Positions 35,337 to 43,775 of a stretch of 64,000 nt of DNA are shown here, piece by piece. A program made the position numbers and the translations under genes. The stretch comes from Serratia plymuthica (GTDB lineage Bacteria > Pseudomonadota > Gammaproteobacteria > Enterobacterales > Enterobacteriaceae). Within the stretch, counting starts at the first letter, position 1. Each line of letters begins with the position of its first letter. Under the pieces are notes generated by a model. That model did no database searches. It saw only the letters and a program-made list of their open reading frames with translations, and was not told the DNA's origin. The stretch is taken from positions 1,178,001-1,242,000 of the forward strand of contig NZ_CP068771.1 in the NCBI RefSeq assembly GCF_018336935.1, given 5' to 3'.

Positions 35337-36412
35337 TGAGCCAACCATTAACTCTCACCGGCGTGCAGAAGGCACCCCGGTTGGCGCTGGGCATCGGCGG
35401 GCTGGCGTTGCTGGCGCTGTTAATCATGCCGTTTCTCGCGCTGCTGCCGGCGGGCCACCCGTTGGCGATCTCCACCTATACCCTGACGCTGGCGGGCAAA
35501 ATCCTGTGCTACGCCGTGGTGGCGGTGGCGCTTGATTTGGTGTGGGGCTATGCCGGGCTGCTGTCGCTGGGGCACGGGCTGTTTTTCGCTCTCGGCGGCT
35601 ATGCGATGGGCATGTACCTGATGCGCCAGGCGGCGGGAGACGGCCTGCCGGCGTTCATGTCATTTCTGTCGTGGAGCGAGTTGCCCTGGTTCTGGAGCGG
35701 CACCCAGTATTTCGCCTGGGCGCTGTGCCTGATGATATTGGTGCCAGGTGTACTGGCCTTTGTCTTTGGCTACTTCGCTTTCCGTTCAAAAATCAAGGGC
35801 GTCTATTTCTCGATCATGACCCAGGCGCTGACTTATGCCGGTATGCTGCTGTTTTTCCGCAACGAAACCGGTTTTGGCGGCAACAACGGCTTCACCGGCT
35901 TCACCACGCTCTTGGGGTTCCCGATTACCGCCACCGGCACGCGGGTGGCGCTGTTTCTGGCGACGGTGCTGCTGCTGGTCGCCAGCCTGGCTATCGGCTT
36001 CGCTCTGGCGCGCAGCAAGTTCGGCCGGGTGCTGACCGCCGTTCGCGATGCGGAAAACCGCCTGACGTTCTGCGGTTACGATCCCAAAGGCTTCAAGCTG
36101 TTCGTCTGGACGTTGTCGGCGGTGCTGTGCGGGCTGGCCGGGGCGCTGTATGTGCCGCAGGTGGGCATTATCAACCCGGGCGAGATGTCGCCGACCAACT
36201 CGATCGAGGCCGCTATCTGGGTGGCGCTGGGCGGCCGCGGCACGCTGGTGGGCCCGCTGCTCGGCGCCGGTATCGTTAACGGCGCCAAGAGCTGGTTCAC
36301 CGTGGCGATCCCGGAATACTGGCAATTCTTCCTTGGCCTGATGTTCATCATCGTCACGCTGTTCCTGCCGAAAGGGGTTATCGGCCTGCTGCGCAAGGGG
36401 AAACCGCAATGA
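35336..36412 (+). CDS. urtC: Urea ABC transporter permease UrtC
   Basis: LivM-type permease, 358 residues with about ten membrane segments. Recognisable are VWGYAGLLSLGHGLFFALGG, the coupling-region ALARSKFGRVLTAVRDAENR and LAGALYVPQVGIINPGEMSP. It overlaps urtB by one base and urtD by four (ATGA), implying coupled translation of the membrane subunits. Confidence 0.94.
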   Translation: MSQPLTLTGVQKAPRLALGIGGLALLALLIMPFLALLPAGHPLAISTYTLTLAGKILCYAVVAVALDLVWGYAGLLSLGHGLFFALGGYAMGMYLMRQAAGDGLPAFMSFLSWSELPWFWSGTQYFAWALCLMILVPGVLAFVFGYFAFRSKIKGVYFSIMTQALTYAGMLLFFRNETGFGGNNGFTGFTTLLGFPITATGTRVALFLATVLLLVASLAIGFALARSKFGRVLTAVRDAENRLTFCGYDPKGFKLFVWTLSAVLCGLAGALYVPQVGIINPGEMSPTNSIEAAIWVALGGRGTLVGPLLGAGIVNGAKSWFTVAIPEYWQFFLGLMFIIVTLFLPKGVIGLLRKGKPQ

Positions 36413-37215
36413 ATTCGCTGCAAATGACCGACGATCTGTTTACCCAGCCGCTGCCTGCCGACAGGCACCGCCAGCAAACCGACCCGGTGCTGGTGCTCGA
36501 TAACATCAACGTCAGCTTCGACGGCTTTCGCGCGCTGAGCGATCTTTCATTGCAGATTGGCGTGGGTGAGCTGCGCTGCGTGATCGGGCCCAATGGCGCG
36601 GGCAAAACCACCTTGATGGATGTGATCACCGGCAAAACCCGGCCGGACAGCGGCAGCGTGTTTTACGATCAAACCGTCGATCTGACCGCGCTGGATCCGA
36701 TGCAGATAGCCCAGGCCGGCATTGGCCGCAAGTTTCAAAAACCGACGGTGTTCGAAGCGCTGACGGTGTTCGAAAACCTGGAGATCGCGCAGAAAGCCCA
36801 GAAGTCGGTGTGGGCCTGCCTGCGCGCCAGGCTGAGCGGCGAACAGCGCGATCGTATCGATGAAATGCTGCAAACCCTGCGGCTAAGCCATGAACGGCAC
36901 CGGCTTGCCGGGCTGCTGTCCCACGGGCAGAAGCAGTTTCTCGAGATCGGCATGCTGCTGGTGCAGGAGCCGCATTTGCTGCTGCTCGACGAGCCGGCGG
37001 CGGGCATGACCGATGCGGAAACCGAGTACACCGCCGAGCTGTTTCGCTCGCTGGCGGGCAAGCATTCGCTGATGGTGGTGGAGCACGACATGGGATTTGT
37101 CGAAACCATCGCCGACCACGTCACCGTGCTGCATCAGGGCCAGGTGCTGGCGGAAGGTTCACTGGCGCAAGTGCAGGCCAATGAGCAGGTGATCGACGTG
37201 TATCTGGGACGCTGA
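36409..37215 (+). CDS. urtD: Urea ABC transporter ATPase UrtD
   Basis: LivG-type ATPase, 268 residues. Walker A IGPNGAGKTTLMD at about 64-75, Q-loop GRKFQKPTVFEALTVFENL, a signature read as LSHGQKQFLEIGMLL (SHGQ, as typical for UrtD), Walker B LLLLDEPAAGMTD and switch VVEHDMGFVE. It pairs with UrtE to drive urea uptake. Confidence 0.94.
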   Translation: MNSLQMTDDLFTQPLPADRHRQQTDPVLVLDNINVSFDGFRALSDLSLQIGVGELRCVIGPNGAGKTTLMDVITGKTRPDSGSVFYDQTVDLTALDPMQIAQAGIGRKFQKPTVFEALTVFENLEIAQKAQKSVWACLRARLSGEQRDRIDEMLQTLRLSHERHRLAGLLSHGQKQFLEIGMLLVQEPHLLLLDEPAAGMTDAETEYTAELFRSLAGKHSLMVVEHDMGFVETIADHVTVLHQGQVLAEGSLAQVQANEQVIDVYLGR

Positions 37216-37224
37216 GGAGCCACC

Positions 37225-37923
37225 ATGTTGCAAGTAAACGAACTGAATCAATACTACGGCGGCAGCCACATTCTGCGTGGCCTGTCGTTTGAGGCCAATA
37301 TCGGCGAAGTGACCTGCCTGCTGGGGCGCAACGGCGTGGGCAAGACCACGCTGCTGAAATGCCTGATGGGGCTGATCCCGGCCAAGAGCGGCACCATCCA
37401 TTGGCAGGGCAGCGTGATCAACGGCAGAAAACCGCATCAGCGGGTGCAGGCGGGCATTGCCTATGTGCCGCAGGGGCGGGAGATCTTTCCACGCCTGACG
37501 GTGGAGGAGAATCTGCTGATGGGATTGGCGCGCTTTTCCGGCGCCGAAGCACGCAGCGTGCCGGAGAACATCTATGAGTTGTTCCCGGTACTGCGGCAGA
37601 TGAAGGATCGGCGCGGCGGCGATCTCTCCGGCGGGCAGCAACAGCAATTGGCGATTGGCCGCGCATTGGCCTGCCGGCCGCAGTTGTTGATCCTCGATGA
37701 GCCGACGGAGGGGATCCAGCCTTCGGTGATCAAAGAGATTGGCGCGGTGATCAAACAGCTGGCGGCGCGCGGCGACATGGCGATCCTGCTGGTGGAGCAA
37801 TTCTATGACTTCGCCGCCGAGCTGGCGGACAGCTATCTGGTGATGTCGCGCGGCAGCATCGTACAGCGCGGCGCAGGTAGCGCGATGGAGCTGGATGGGG
37901 TGCGCGGGCTGGTGGCGATCTAA
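37225..37923 (+). CDS. urtE: Urea ABC transporter ATPase UrtE
   Basis: LivF-type ATPase, 232 residues. Walker A GRNGVGKTTLLKCLMG, Q-loop VPQGREIFPRLTVEENLLMG, signature LSGGQQQQLAIGRAL, Walker B LLILDEPTEGIQPS and switch LVEQFYDFA. It starts 9 bp after urtD behind GAGGAG and closes the urea locus; no clear terminator was seen after it. Confidence 0.94.
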   Translation: MLQVNELNQYYGGSHILRGLSFEANIGEVTCLLGRNGVGKTTLLKCLMGLIPAKSGTIHWQGSVINGRKPHQRVQAGIAYVPQGREIFPRLTVEENLLMGLARFSGAEARSVPENIYELFPVLRQMKDRRGGDLSGGQQQQLAIGRALACRPQLLILDEPTEGIQPSVIKEIGAVIKQLAARGDMAILLVEQFYDFAAELADSYLVMSRGSIVQRGAGSAMELDGVRGLVAI

Positions 37924-37932
37924 GCGTTGGGG

Positions 37933-38221
37933 CTATTCAATAAATTGCGTACTGGTTGGGTCTCGGGAGTGATGCAATATCCTGATGATTCTCACCCAAT
38001 GAATGTTTTGACGAAAATAAATGATGTGTTCAGCGACTGGCAGAGCGCATAGGTCTTGTGCAATCGAGGCCATGTGTCTGCCAAGCTGAAAATGACTGAG
38101 ATTATTGAATATGGCTCAGATAGTCTTCGGCGGCCTGTAATCCATACCGTTCCAAGCCATAGAAATAAATACCTTCCATATCATCCAGCGCTTTTGGGTG
38201 GACGGTTATTTTTCTGTGCAT
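37933..38221 (-). pseudogene. parE: ParE-type toxin gene disrupted by a frameshift
   Basis: Reading from ATG 38221, overlapping the end of parD, gives MHRKITVHPKALDDMEGIYF, then YGLERYGLQAAEDYLSHIQ and a stop at 38102. In the next frame the sequence continues NNLSHFQLGRHMAS, DLCALPVAEHIIYFRQ and VRIIRILHHSRDP, ending at TAG 37933. Together these rebuild a normal ParE of about 96 residues, including the C-terminal HIIYF and RILH strands. One extra base (or two missing) near 38105-38112 accounts for the break. Presumably inactive. Confidence 0.75.
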
Positions 38222-38469
38222 CCTTTTACTTTGCTCCGTATTCTTTCCATGAACACATCACGATCCCATTCTACGGCATCACCGCTATTTTCACCTTCGG
38301 CGATCAAGCGGCGTAGCTCTTCCAGCTTCGATGCTGCCGTACGTTCACGCAGGGTACGTACCGATTCGCGGATGACTTCGCTGGGGGTGCGGTAGTCGCC
38401 GCTAGCTACAAGGCCTTCGACAAAACTACGCAGCTCTTCACCCAGATCTACCGTTAGTGTTCTGCCCAT
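38206..38469 (-). CDS. parD: ParD-type antitoxin
   Basis: An 87-residue ribbon-helix-helix antitoxin. The N-terminal MGRTLTVDLGEELRSFVEGL with YRTPSEVIRESVRTLRER is the DNA-binding part, and the C-terminal tail LEELRRLIAEGENSGDAVEW wraps the toxin in this family. GGAGG precedes the ATG. The parE start overlaps its 3' end, as usual for parDE operons, but the toxin gene is frameshifted, leaving ParD as an orphan antitoxin. Confidence 0.87.
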   Translation of the reverse strand: MGRTLTVDLGEELRSFVEGLVASGDYRTPSEVIRESVRTLRERTAASKLEELRRLIAEGENSGDAVEWDRDVFMERIRSKVKGCTEK

Positions 38470-38610
38470 TGTGAGCCTCCGTCAAGGGTGTCTACTGTTG
38501 TAAGATTAATTCTTACAATATGTTCGTTAAGATACTCCAGGAAGTTACCGACTGTAAACCGCAGTCATCTCGGGGAATCGGACATACACATAAAATAATT
38601 AAGGATAATT

Positions 38611-39123
38611 ATGAACGAAATCACTGTGTCACGCCTGTCTTGCATCGTCCTGTCACTGTTCCCGGCCCTGTGGGGCATCTTCAGCCTGCTGAACAATACG
38701 GCAGATTTTGCCGGCACCGCTCGCCATGCCGTCGCGCCGCTGCTCAGTATGCAGGATACCTATCAGGTGCCTGGGCTGATGTGGCGGGCTATCACCGTTG
38801 AATGGGCGGGGCAGGTTGGGCTGGCGATGATCACTGCGCTGGAGTCTGCGGCCGGTATCACCGCCGCCTTTGGCATTGTGCTGATGGTGAAGAATCTGGG
38901 CCACCCTTATGCGGCGTTTGCCAAAGGCAAAGCCTGGGCGATGCTGGGCGCGCTTTGCGCGATCGCGGTGTGGGGCCTCGGTTTTATGGTGGTGGCCGGC
39001 GACTGGTTTATGGCCTGGCAGGCCAGGGACAACCCGCTGGCGGTGCAGTTGGGCGCGCTGCTGTATATGTTGCCTAACGCGCTGGCGTTGATGCTGTTGA
39101 TGATGCAACGGGACGCCCGCTAG
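38611..39123 (+). CDS. DUF2165 small integral membrane protein
   Basis: A 170-residue inner-membrane protein with about four transmembrane segments (LSCIVLSLFPALWGIFSLLN, AGITAAFGIVLMVKNLG, MLGALCAIAVWGLGFMVVAG, LLYMLPNALALMLLMM). The DUF2165 family is annotated as predicted small integral membrane proteins with no known role. Single gene; no associated regulator seen. Confidence 0.77.
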   Translation: MNEITVSRLSCIVLSLFPALWGIFSLLNNTADFAGTARHAVAPLLSMQDTYQVPGLMWRAITVEWAGQVGLAMITALESAAGITAAFGIVLMVKNLGHPYAAFAKGKAWAMLGALCAIAVWGLGFMVVAGDWFMAWQARDNPLAVQLGALLYMLPNALALMLLMMQRDAR

Positions 39124-39199
39124 CCGGCAGCCAGGCGGGAGAGCGATTAAACTGCGGCAATCCTCGCGAAATTGTTGCCAAATGCTAACCTGCCGCCCG

Positions 39200-39236
39200 C
39201 TGTCACATTTCGTTCATAACTGTGCCCTAGCATAAT
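39200..39236 (+). promoter_or_regulatory. Candidate Pho box and -10 upstream of the phosphoesterase gene
   Basis: CTGTCAC (39200-39206), 4 bp, CGTTCAT (39211-39217) resemble two CTGTCAT heptamers at 11-bp spacing (6 and 5 of 7). CATAAT at 39231-39236 could be the -10 element. Fits PhoB control of a secreted phosphatase. Confidence 0.45.
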
Positions 39237-39292
39237 GTCTCTTAAATAAATTTATAACAAATCAACAGGTTAAAATTTCAGAGGGAAGGCAC

Positions 39293-41005
39293 ATGAGCGA
39301 TAAACCGCATAACGATCTGCCGCCGTCCGCGGGCGACAACGAGCAACAACCCGCTAACCCGGCGCGCCGCCGTTTTCTGGCGGGGGCGACGGCGTTGGGC
39401 GTCGGCGCCACCCTTGCGCCGCTGGCCAATGCTGCCGGTGAAGGCAATAAGAAACTGTTGTTGAGCGGCCTGCCGGAAGGTGCGCAAAACCCGCTGTTGC
39501 GTCGCCATGTGAAAAACGTGGTGGTGATCTACGCCGAGAACCGCAGCTTCAATAACCTGTTCGCCAATTTCCCCGGCGTGGAAAAACCGCTGTCGGCGCT
39601 CAAGCCCGAAGAATACCAGCAGCGTGACCGCGACGATCGGTTGCTGGAGACGCTGCCGCCAATCTGGAAAGGGCTGGTGCCGAAGGCGCAGGAAGTCGGG
39701 CACGTTAATTACAGCATTGGCGAGGATGCGGTATTCACCAATCAACTGCCGAATCAGCCGTTTGTCTTGACCGGGCCGCAAGGGGAGAACCTGCCGCACG
39801 GCGTGGTGACGCGTGACCTGTGGCACGTGTTCTATCAAAACCAGATGCAGATCAACGGCGGCAAAAACGACAAGTTTGTCGCCTGGGCGGATTCCGGCGC
39901 GCTGACCATGGGCTACTACGGTGACGGCGCCTATAACCTGCGGCTGTGGACGTTGGCGCAGGAATTCACCCTGTGCGATAACTTTTTCCAGGGCGCCTTT
40001 GGCGGCTCCTTCCTCAATCATCAGTATCTGATCTGCGCCCGTCCGCCGTTTTACCCCGACGTACAAAACTCCATCGCCAAAGAGGGCATTGCCCAGCTTG
40101 AAAGCGATGACGCGGCCGACCCACGCCTGAAGCCGCTGGGCGATTCGCCGGTCAGCGCCTCGTTCGGCATCCCGCTGTTTGGCAAAAGCCTGCTGACGCC
40201 GGACGGTTATGCGGTAAACACCATGGCGCCGCCGTACTGGCCGTCGTGGACCCGGGATGAAAAGGACCCTACGCTGGCGGATGCCACTCAGCCCAATGTA
40301 TTGCTGCCGCAAAAGCACCTGCACATCGGCGACTTGCTTAATCAGAAGGGCGTCGACTGGGCGTGGTACGCCGGCGGCTGGCAGTATGCGCTGGACAACC
40401 GCAAGGATCAGGGGGATTTTCCCGGCGCGCCGGACTTCCAGTATCATCATCAGCCGTTCAATTACTTCGAAAACCTGGGGCCGGGCAACCCGCAGGCCCG
40501 CGAAGCCCATTTGCGCGACGGCGGCATTGGCGACTCGCCGGCCACCAACGCCTTTTTGGCGGCGGTAGAGGCAGGCACGCTGCCGCCGGTGACTTTCTAC
40601 AAGCCGCAGGGCAACCTCAATATGCATGCCGGCTATTCCGATGTGGAAGCCGGCGATCGTCATATCGCCCATATCATCAACAGCCTGCGTAACGGCCCGC
40701 AGTGGAGCAACAGCGTGGTGGTGATCACCTTCGACGAAAACGGTGGCTGGTGGGATCACGTTGCGCCGCCGCAGGGCGATCGTTGGGGACCGGGATCGCG
40801 CATTCCGGCGTTGGTCGTCTCGCCGTTCGCCCGTAAAGGCTATGTCGATCACAAGGTCTACGATACTGGCTCGATCCTGCGCTTGATCAGCCGGGTATTC
40901 GATCTGCCGACGCTGGAAGGATTGGTCGAACGCGATAAAGCGATGACGGCACGTGGCCAAAAACCGCTGGGGGATTTGACCGACGCGCTGGAGTTTCCGG
41001 CCTGA
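39293..41005 (+). CDS. Tat-exported phosphoesterase (AcpA/phospholipase C-type acid phosphatase)
   Basis: A 570-residue periplasmic or secreted phosphoesterase (PF04185-type). Twin-arginine signal RRRFLAGATALGVG starts at residue 25, with cleavage near ANA-AGE. Catalytic-core segments are VVIYAENRSFNNLFANFPGV (metal and nucleophile region), GAFGGSFLNHQYLICARPP, and VVVITFDENGGWWDHVAPPQ, which carries further metal-binding Asp/Glu/His. The group includes acid phosphatase AcpA and phospholipases C. A candidate Pho box lies upstream. Single gene with a terminator after it. Confidence 0.87.
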   Translation: MSDKPHNDLPPSAGDNEQQPANPARRRFLAGATALGVGATLAPLANAAGEGNKKLLLSGLPEGAQNPLLRRHVKNVVVIYAENRSFNNLFANFPGVEKPLSALKPEEYQQRDRDDRLLETLPPIWKGLVPKAQEVGHVNYSIGEDAVFTNQLPNQPFVLTGPQGENLPHGVVTRDLWHVFYQNQMQINGGKNDKFVAWADSGALTMGYYGDGAYNLRLWTLAQEFTLCDNFFQGAFGGSFLNHQYLICARPPFYPDVQNSIAKEGIAQLESDDAADPRLKPLGDSPVSASFGIPLFGKSLLTPDGYAVNTMAPPYWPSWTRDEKDPTLADATQPNVLLPQKHLHIGDLLNQKGVDWAWYAGGWQYALDNRKDQGDFPGAPDFQYHHQPFNYFENLGPGNPQAREAHLRDGGIGDSPATNAFLAAVEAGTLPPVTFYKPQGNLNMHAGYSDVEAGDRHIAHIINSLRNGPQWSNSVVVITFDENGGWWDHVAPPQGDRWGPGSRIPALVVSPFARKGYVDHKVYDTGSILRLISRVFDLPTLEGLVERDKAMTARGQKPLGDLTDALEFPA

Positions 41006-41016
41006 TAGGGCGGGGC

Positions 41017-41038
41017 AAGCGCTGTGATTACAGCGCTT
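41017..41038. terminator. Bidirectional terminator between the phosphoesterase and GNAT genes
   Basis: AAGCGCTGT, loop GATT, ACAGCGCTT: perfect 9-bp stem overlapping the last codons of the convergent GNAT gene. Confidence 0.6.
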
Positions 41039-41540
41039 TGTTCATATACCAGATGCCGATGGAACCTTGTGCGCTGGTGTAGCAGGTTTCGCCGCAGATC
41101 TTCAGCCCCTGACGTTGGTAAAAGCCTTGAGCGCGGGTGTTGCGTTGCAGCACCTCCAGCCACAGCATGGGTTGTTGCCGTTCAACAGCCCGTTGCTGTA
41201 CCTGCTCAAAGAAACGCTGACCATAACCCCGGCCGGCGTATTCCGGCAGAAAATAGATTTTCTGCAGTTCGGCACCGGTGGTTTGCGTCGGCGCCAGCAG
41301 GCTGTTGAAATTCAGCCGCGCATAACCCACCAGATCCTCGCCTTCATAGCCCAGCAGCCAGCAAATGTCCGGATCCTGCAGCGTTTTTTCTAACGCCTCA
41401 ACCGCAAAATCCTGCGCCAAAAAAGCGTCCAATTCCTCTTTATAGTGCCAAAGTTCGCCGAAGTGCGCCTGATAGGTACGAATGCCGACATCGCGAACCA
41501 GCAACAAATCGCCGATCAAAGCCTGGCGGATAGTGAACAT
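41028..41540 (-). CDS. GNAT-family N-acetyltransferase
   Basis: A 170-residue acetyltransferase. The acetyl-CoA site is seen in LQKIYFLPEYAGRGYGQRFF (residues about 93-112, with RGYGQ loop), and the C-terminal motif in LWLEVLQRNTRAQGFYQRQG. The ATG at 41540 has GAGG about 6 bp upstream; the ATG at 41552 lacks one. Substrate unknown; convergent with the phosphoesterase gene. Confidence 0.85.
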   Translation of the reverse strand: MFTIRQALIGDLLLVRDVGIRTYQAHFGELWHYKEELDAFLAQDFAVEALEKTLQDPDICWLLGYEGEDLVGYARLNFNSLLAPTQTTGAELQKIYFLPEYAGRGYGQRFFEQVQQRAVERQQPMLWLEVLQRNTRAQGFYQRQGLKICGETCYTSAQGSIGIWYMNKAL

Positions 41541-41796
41541 AGGGGGCCTCATTGTGGGTTATGGCCAGAATACTGGCGATAGGTTGAGCGAAAACGCATT
41601 ATCTATTGTGGGGGAAACCCCGCCTGTAACGAAGAGAAAAGTGGTGATACATCTCCTGCAACTGGCGGATCAAATGGGGATTACCCTCCTGGAAGAGGGT
41701 TGATTTAACGCAGACTTGGCACAGCCTGCCGTATCTGTAGAGTCATGCATTCTGTCGTCCATTTTCGTCAAGTTTTCCAGCCCGCAATATAGTGAT
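41541..41796. other. Intergenic region without a recognised gene
   Basis: About 255 bp between the GNAT and FAD-monooxygenase genes. A short GGGG-AAA-CCCC hairpin occurs at 41611-41621 and an open frame tail ending TLLEEG at 41703, but no start, ribosome site or family match supports a gene. It may hold remnants. Confidence 0.4.
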
Positions 41797-43014
41797 TCAC
41801 CCGTCAAGATGCTTCGGCGTTTCCCGACGAAACCCCAGCCCGATAATGCGGCCGAACAGGCGTGGCAGCCAGCGGCTGTTGCCGACGCGGGTCATCAGGC
41901 TGGCACCGCCGCCGGCACGGCGTTTTTTCGGCCTGCGTTGGCTCATGGTGATCTGCAGGAATTGGGTGGCCTTGGTGGGGAAATTGCGCCGGCGCTGTAC
42001 CTGCCGCAGGTGTTTGAGTTGCAGGCTGTGGCTGCGCAGCGGAGGAATGATGCTGTTGGCGGTGGCGACCGCATCCTGAATCGCCAGATTCACCCCGACG
42101 CCGCCAATCGGCGACATGGCGTGTGCGGCGTCGCCGATGCACAGCACGCCGGGTTTGGCCCAACTGTCGAGCCTGTCGATGCGAATGCTCAACAGCTTTA
42201 CCTGTTGCCAGCTTTGGATATCCTGCAGGCGATCGTCCTGAAACGGCGCCACTTCGGCGATGCGCAGTAAAAACTTCTCCAGGCCGTGTTGCTCAATCGC
42301 CGCGAAACTGCCTTTATCGATAGAGTATCCGCACTGCCAATATTCGCCCCGGTCGATCATGATGAAGTTCTGCTTCGGGCCGGTGTGGCCCATCGACCAG
42401 GCCGGATCGCCGGGTTTTTTATCAAGCTTCAGCCACAGCACATCGCGCGGCGAGCCGAATGCACGGCTGCTGAGCGCCGCCTGTTCGCGCACCACCGAGT
42501 TGCGCCCGTCGCTACCGACCACCAACCGGCAGCGCACGCGGATCGGGCCTTCGGGCGTATCCGCCAGCACGCCGCACACCTGACCGCGATCGTAGAGCAA
42601 CTGGTGCGCCTGCGCCGATTTGATCAGCGTGAATTCAGGAAAGGCCGCCGCCTTTTCTGCCAAAAAGTTGAGAAACTCCCACTGCGGCATGAACGCGATA
42701 AATTTGCAGCGCGTCGGCAGCCGGGTGAAGTCTGCCAGCGTGATATCGCGTCCGGCGATCTCGGCCTGCAGCGTTTCTGCGCGTTGGTGCGGCAACGCCA
42801 GCAGCTCATCGAGCAGGCCAAGCTGATGCATGATTTCCAGCGTGGAAGGGTGAAGGGTATCGCCGCGAAAATCGCGCAGGAAATCGGCGTGTTTCTCCAG
42901 CACGGTGACGTTAATCCCCGCTCGCGCCAGCAGGTAGCCGAGCATCAGCCCGGCGGGGCCACCGCCGACGATGCAGCAAGAGGTGGCGTAAGGTGTGACA
43001 GGCGACTGTGGCAT
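41797..43014 (-). CDS. FAD-dependent aromatic-ring monooxygenase-like oxidoreductase
   Basis: A 405-residue flavoprotein of the PheA/TfdB-UbiH group. FAD motifs: CCIVGGGPAGLMLGYLLARA (residues about 13-32), the DG motif VVGSDGRNSVVREQA, and the GD motif CIGDAAHAMSPIGGVGVNLA. Hydroxylates or oxidises a small, unidentified substrate using NAD(P)H and O2. A good Fur box lies 55 bp upstream, so iron limitation probably induces it; such enzymes in siderophore or iron-release routes would fit, though this is inference. Confidence 0.85.
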   Translation of the reverse strand: MPQSPVTPYATSCCIVGGGPAGLMLGYLLARAGINVTVLEKHADFLRDFRGDTLHPSTLEIMHQLGLLDELLALPHQRAETLQAEIAGRDITLADFTRLPTRCKFIAFMPQWEFLNFLAEKAAAFPEFTLIKSAQAHQLLYDRGQVCGVLADTPEGPIRVRCRLVVGSDGRNSVVREQAALSSRAFGSPRDVLWLKLDKKPGDPAWSMGHTGPKQNFIMIDRGEYWQCGYSIDKGSFAAIEQHGLEKFLLRIAEVAPFQDDRLQDIQSWQQVKLLSIRIDRLDSWAKPGVLCIGDAAHAMSPIGGVGVNLAIQDAVATANSIIPPLRSHSLQLKHLRQVQRRRNFPTKATQFLQITMSQRRPKKRRAGGGASLMTRVGNSRWLPRLFGRIIGLGFRRETPKHLDG

Positions 43015-43068
43015 AGCGGTTGGCCCTGACGATCGGCATCCTGCGGAGCCTGGTTGAATGACTTATTT

Positions 43069-43087
43069 GATAATGATTATCAATATC
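43069..43087. promoter_or_regulatory. Fur box upstream of the FAD monooxygenase gene
   Basis: GATAATGATTATCAATATC matches the consensus GATAATGATAATCATTATC at 17 of 19 positions. It overlaps the stop codon of the DUF4865 gene and lies 55 bp before the monooxygenase start. Confidence 0.75.
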
Positions 43088-43670
43088 AAGTCTGGCTGTC
43101 AACCCGCGGTGCTGTGTGGTCAAAGGGGGCGGAAAGGTGGCCAACCCGGTAGCATTGGGTGCCGGGTTCCGGCGCCGGCGGCAGTTCCCGCCACAGATGC
43201 AGCTTCACCAACTGCCAGGCGGCGGGATCAAAGGCCACTATGCTGGCCACGGCATTGCTGCCCAGGGCGACGGGGTCGGCCTGCTGCTGCCGGCGCAACG
43301 CGGCCAGATCGCTGTAAGGCGCAATCGGCAGCGTTTGGCGCGTGGCACAGGTGGCTTCGGCGAGCCTTTGGCGGTCAAAATGCGTCAGCCAGGGTAGCCA
43401 ATGGGTCACCTGCGGCCAGCCAAAGGCCTGGCTTACGCCCCTGAAGCCGTCGCCGGTCAGAAAATCGCTCATGCCGGCACTGCTGTTCCACAGGTAAAAC
43501 GGCGCATAGAGATTTTCGCCGCTGTGTTCACCCTTCTGCGCATAGAGATAGGCTTTAATCAATAACTGCGGACAGTTATCCAGCAGGTGACCAAAACGGC
43601 CGATGCGGTCGCGGATAATCGCCATATCGTAATCGGCTGGCAGGGGGAAGTTGTATTGCATGGCAAGCAT
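43086..43670 (-). CDS. DUF4865-family protein
   Basis: A 194-residue protein of unknown function. Begins MLAMQYNFPLPADYDMAIIR; includes PQLLIKAYLYAQKGEHSGEN and LYAPFYLWNSSAGMSDFLTG. The fold is probably ABM-like in its first half. AGGAG 7 bp before 43670 sets the start. It is divergent from a LysR gene, an arrangement often seen for this family, so LysR control is likely. Its 3' end overlaps the Fur box of the next gene. Confidence 0.78.
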   Translation of the reverse strand: MLAMQYNFPLPADYDMAIIRDRIGRFGHLLDNCPQLLIKAYLYAQKGEHSGENLYAPFYLWNSSAGMSDFLTGDGFRGVSQAFGWPQVTHWLPWLTHFDRQRLAEATCATRQTLPIAPYSDLAALRRQQQADPVALGSNAVASIVAFDPAAWQLVKLHLWRELPPAPEPGTQCYRVGHLSAPFDHTAPRVDSQT

Positions 43671-43775
43671 GATGATTCTCCTGAAAGGCATTGACCCGGC
43701 GAGCATGACACGCCATCTTTATCAGTAAAATCGGCATTATTTTGATTAATGGTTCTTAAAAACGGGATGGTCAGC

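Noticed and set aside
39278..40960. Long minus-strand open frame opposite the phosphoesterase gene
   Set aside because: Shadow of a strongly supported gene; low-complexity composition and no ribosome site.
38611..41005. Genomic island around the parDE remnant
   Set aside because: No integrase, tRNA, direct repeats or composition change was visible; the toxin-antitoxin genes alone do not show an island.
41482..41703. Open frame of 73 codons between the GNAT and FAD genes
   Set aside because: It begins inside the GNAT gene on the other strand, has no ribosome site, and its predicted product has no recognisable family pattern.
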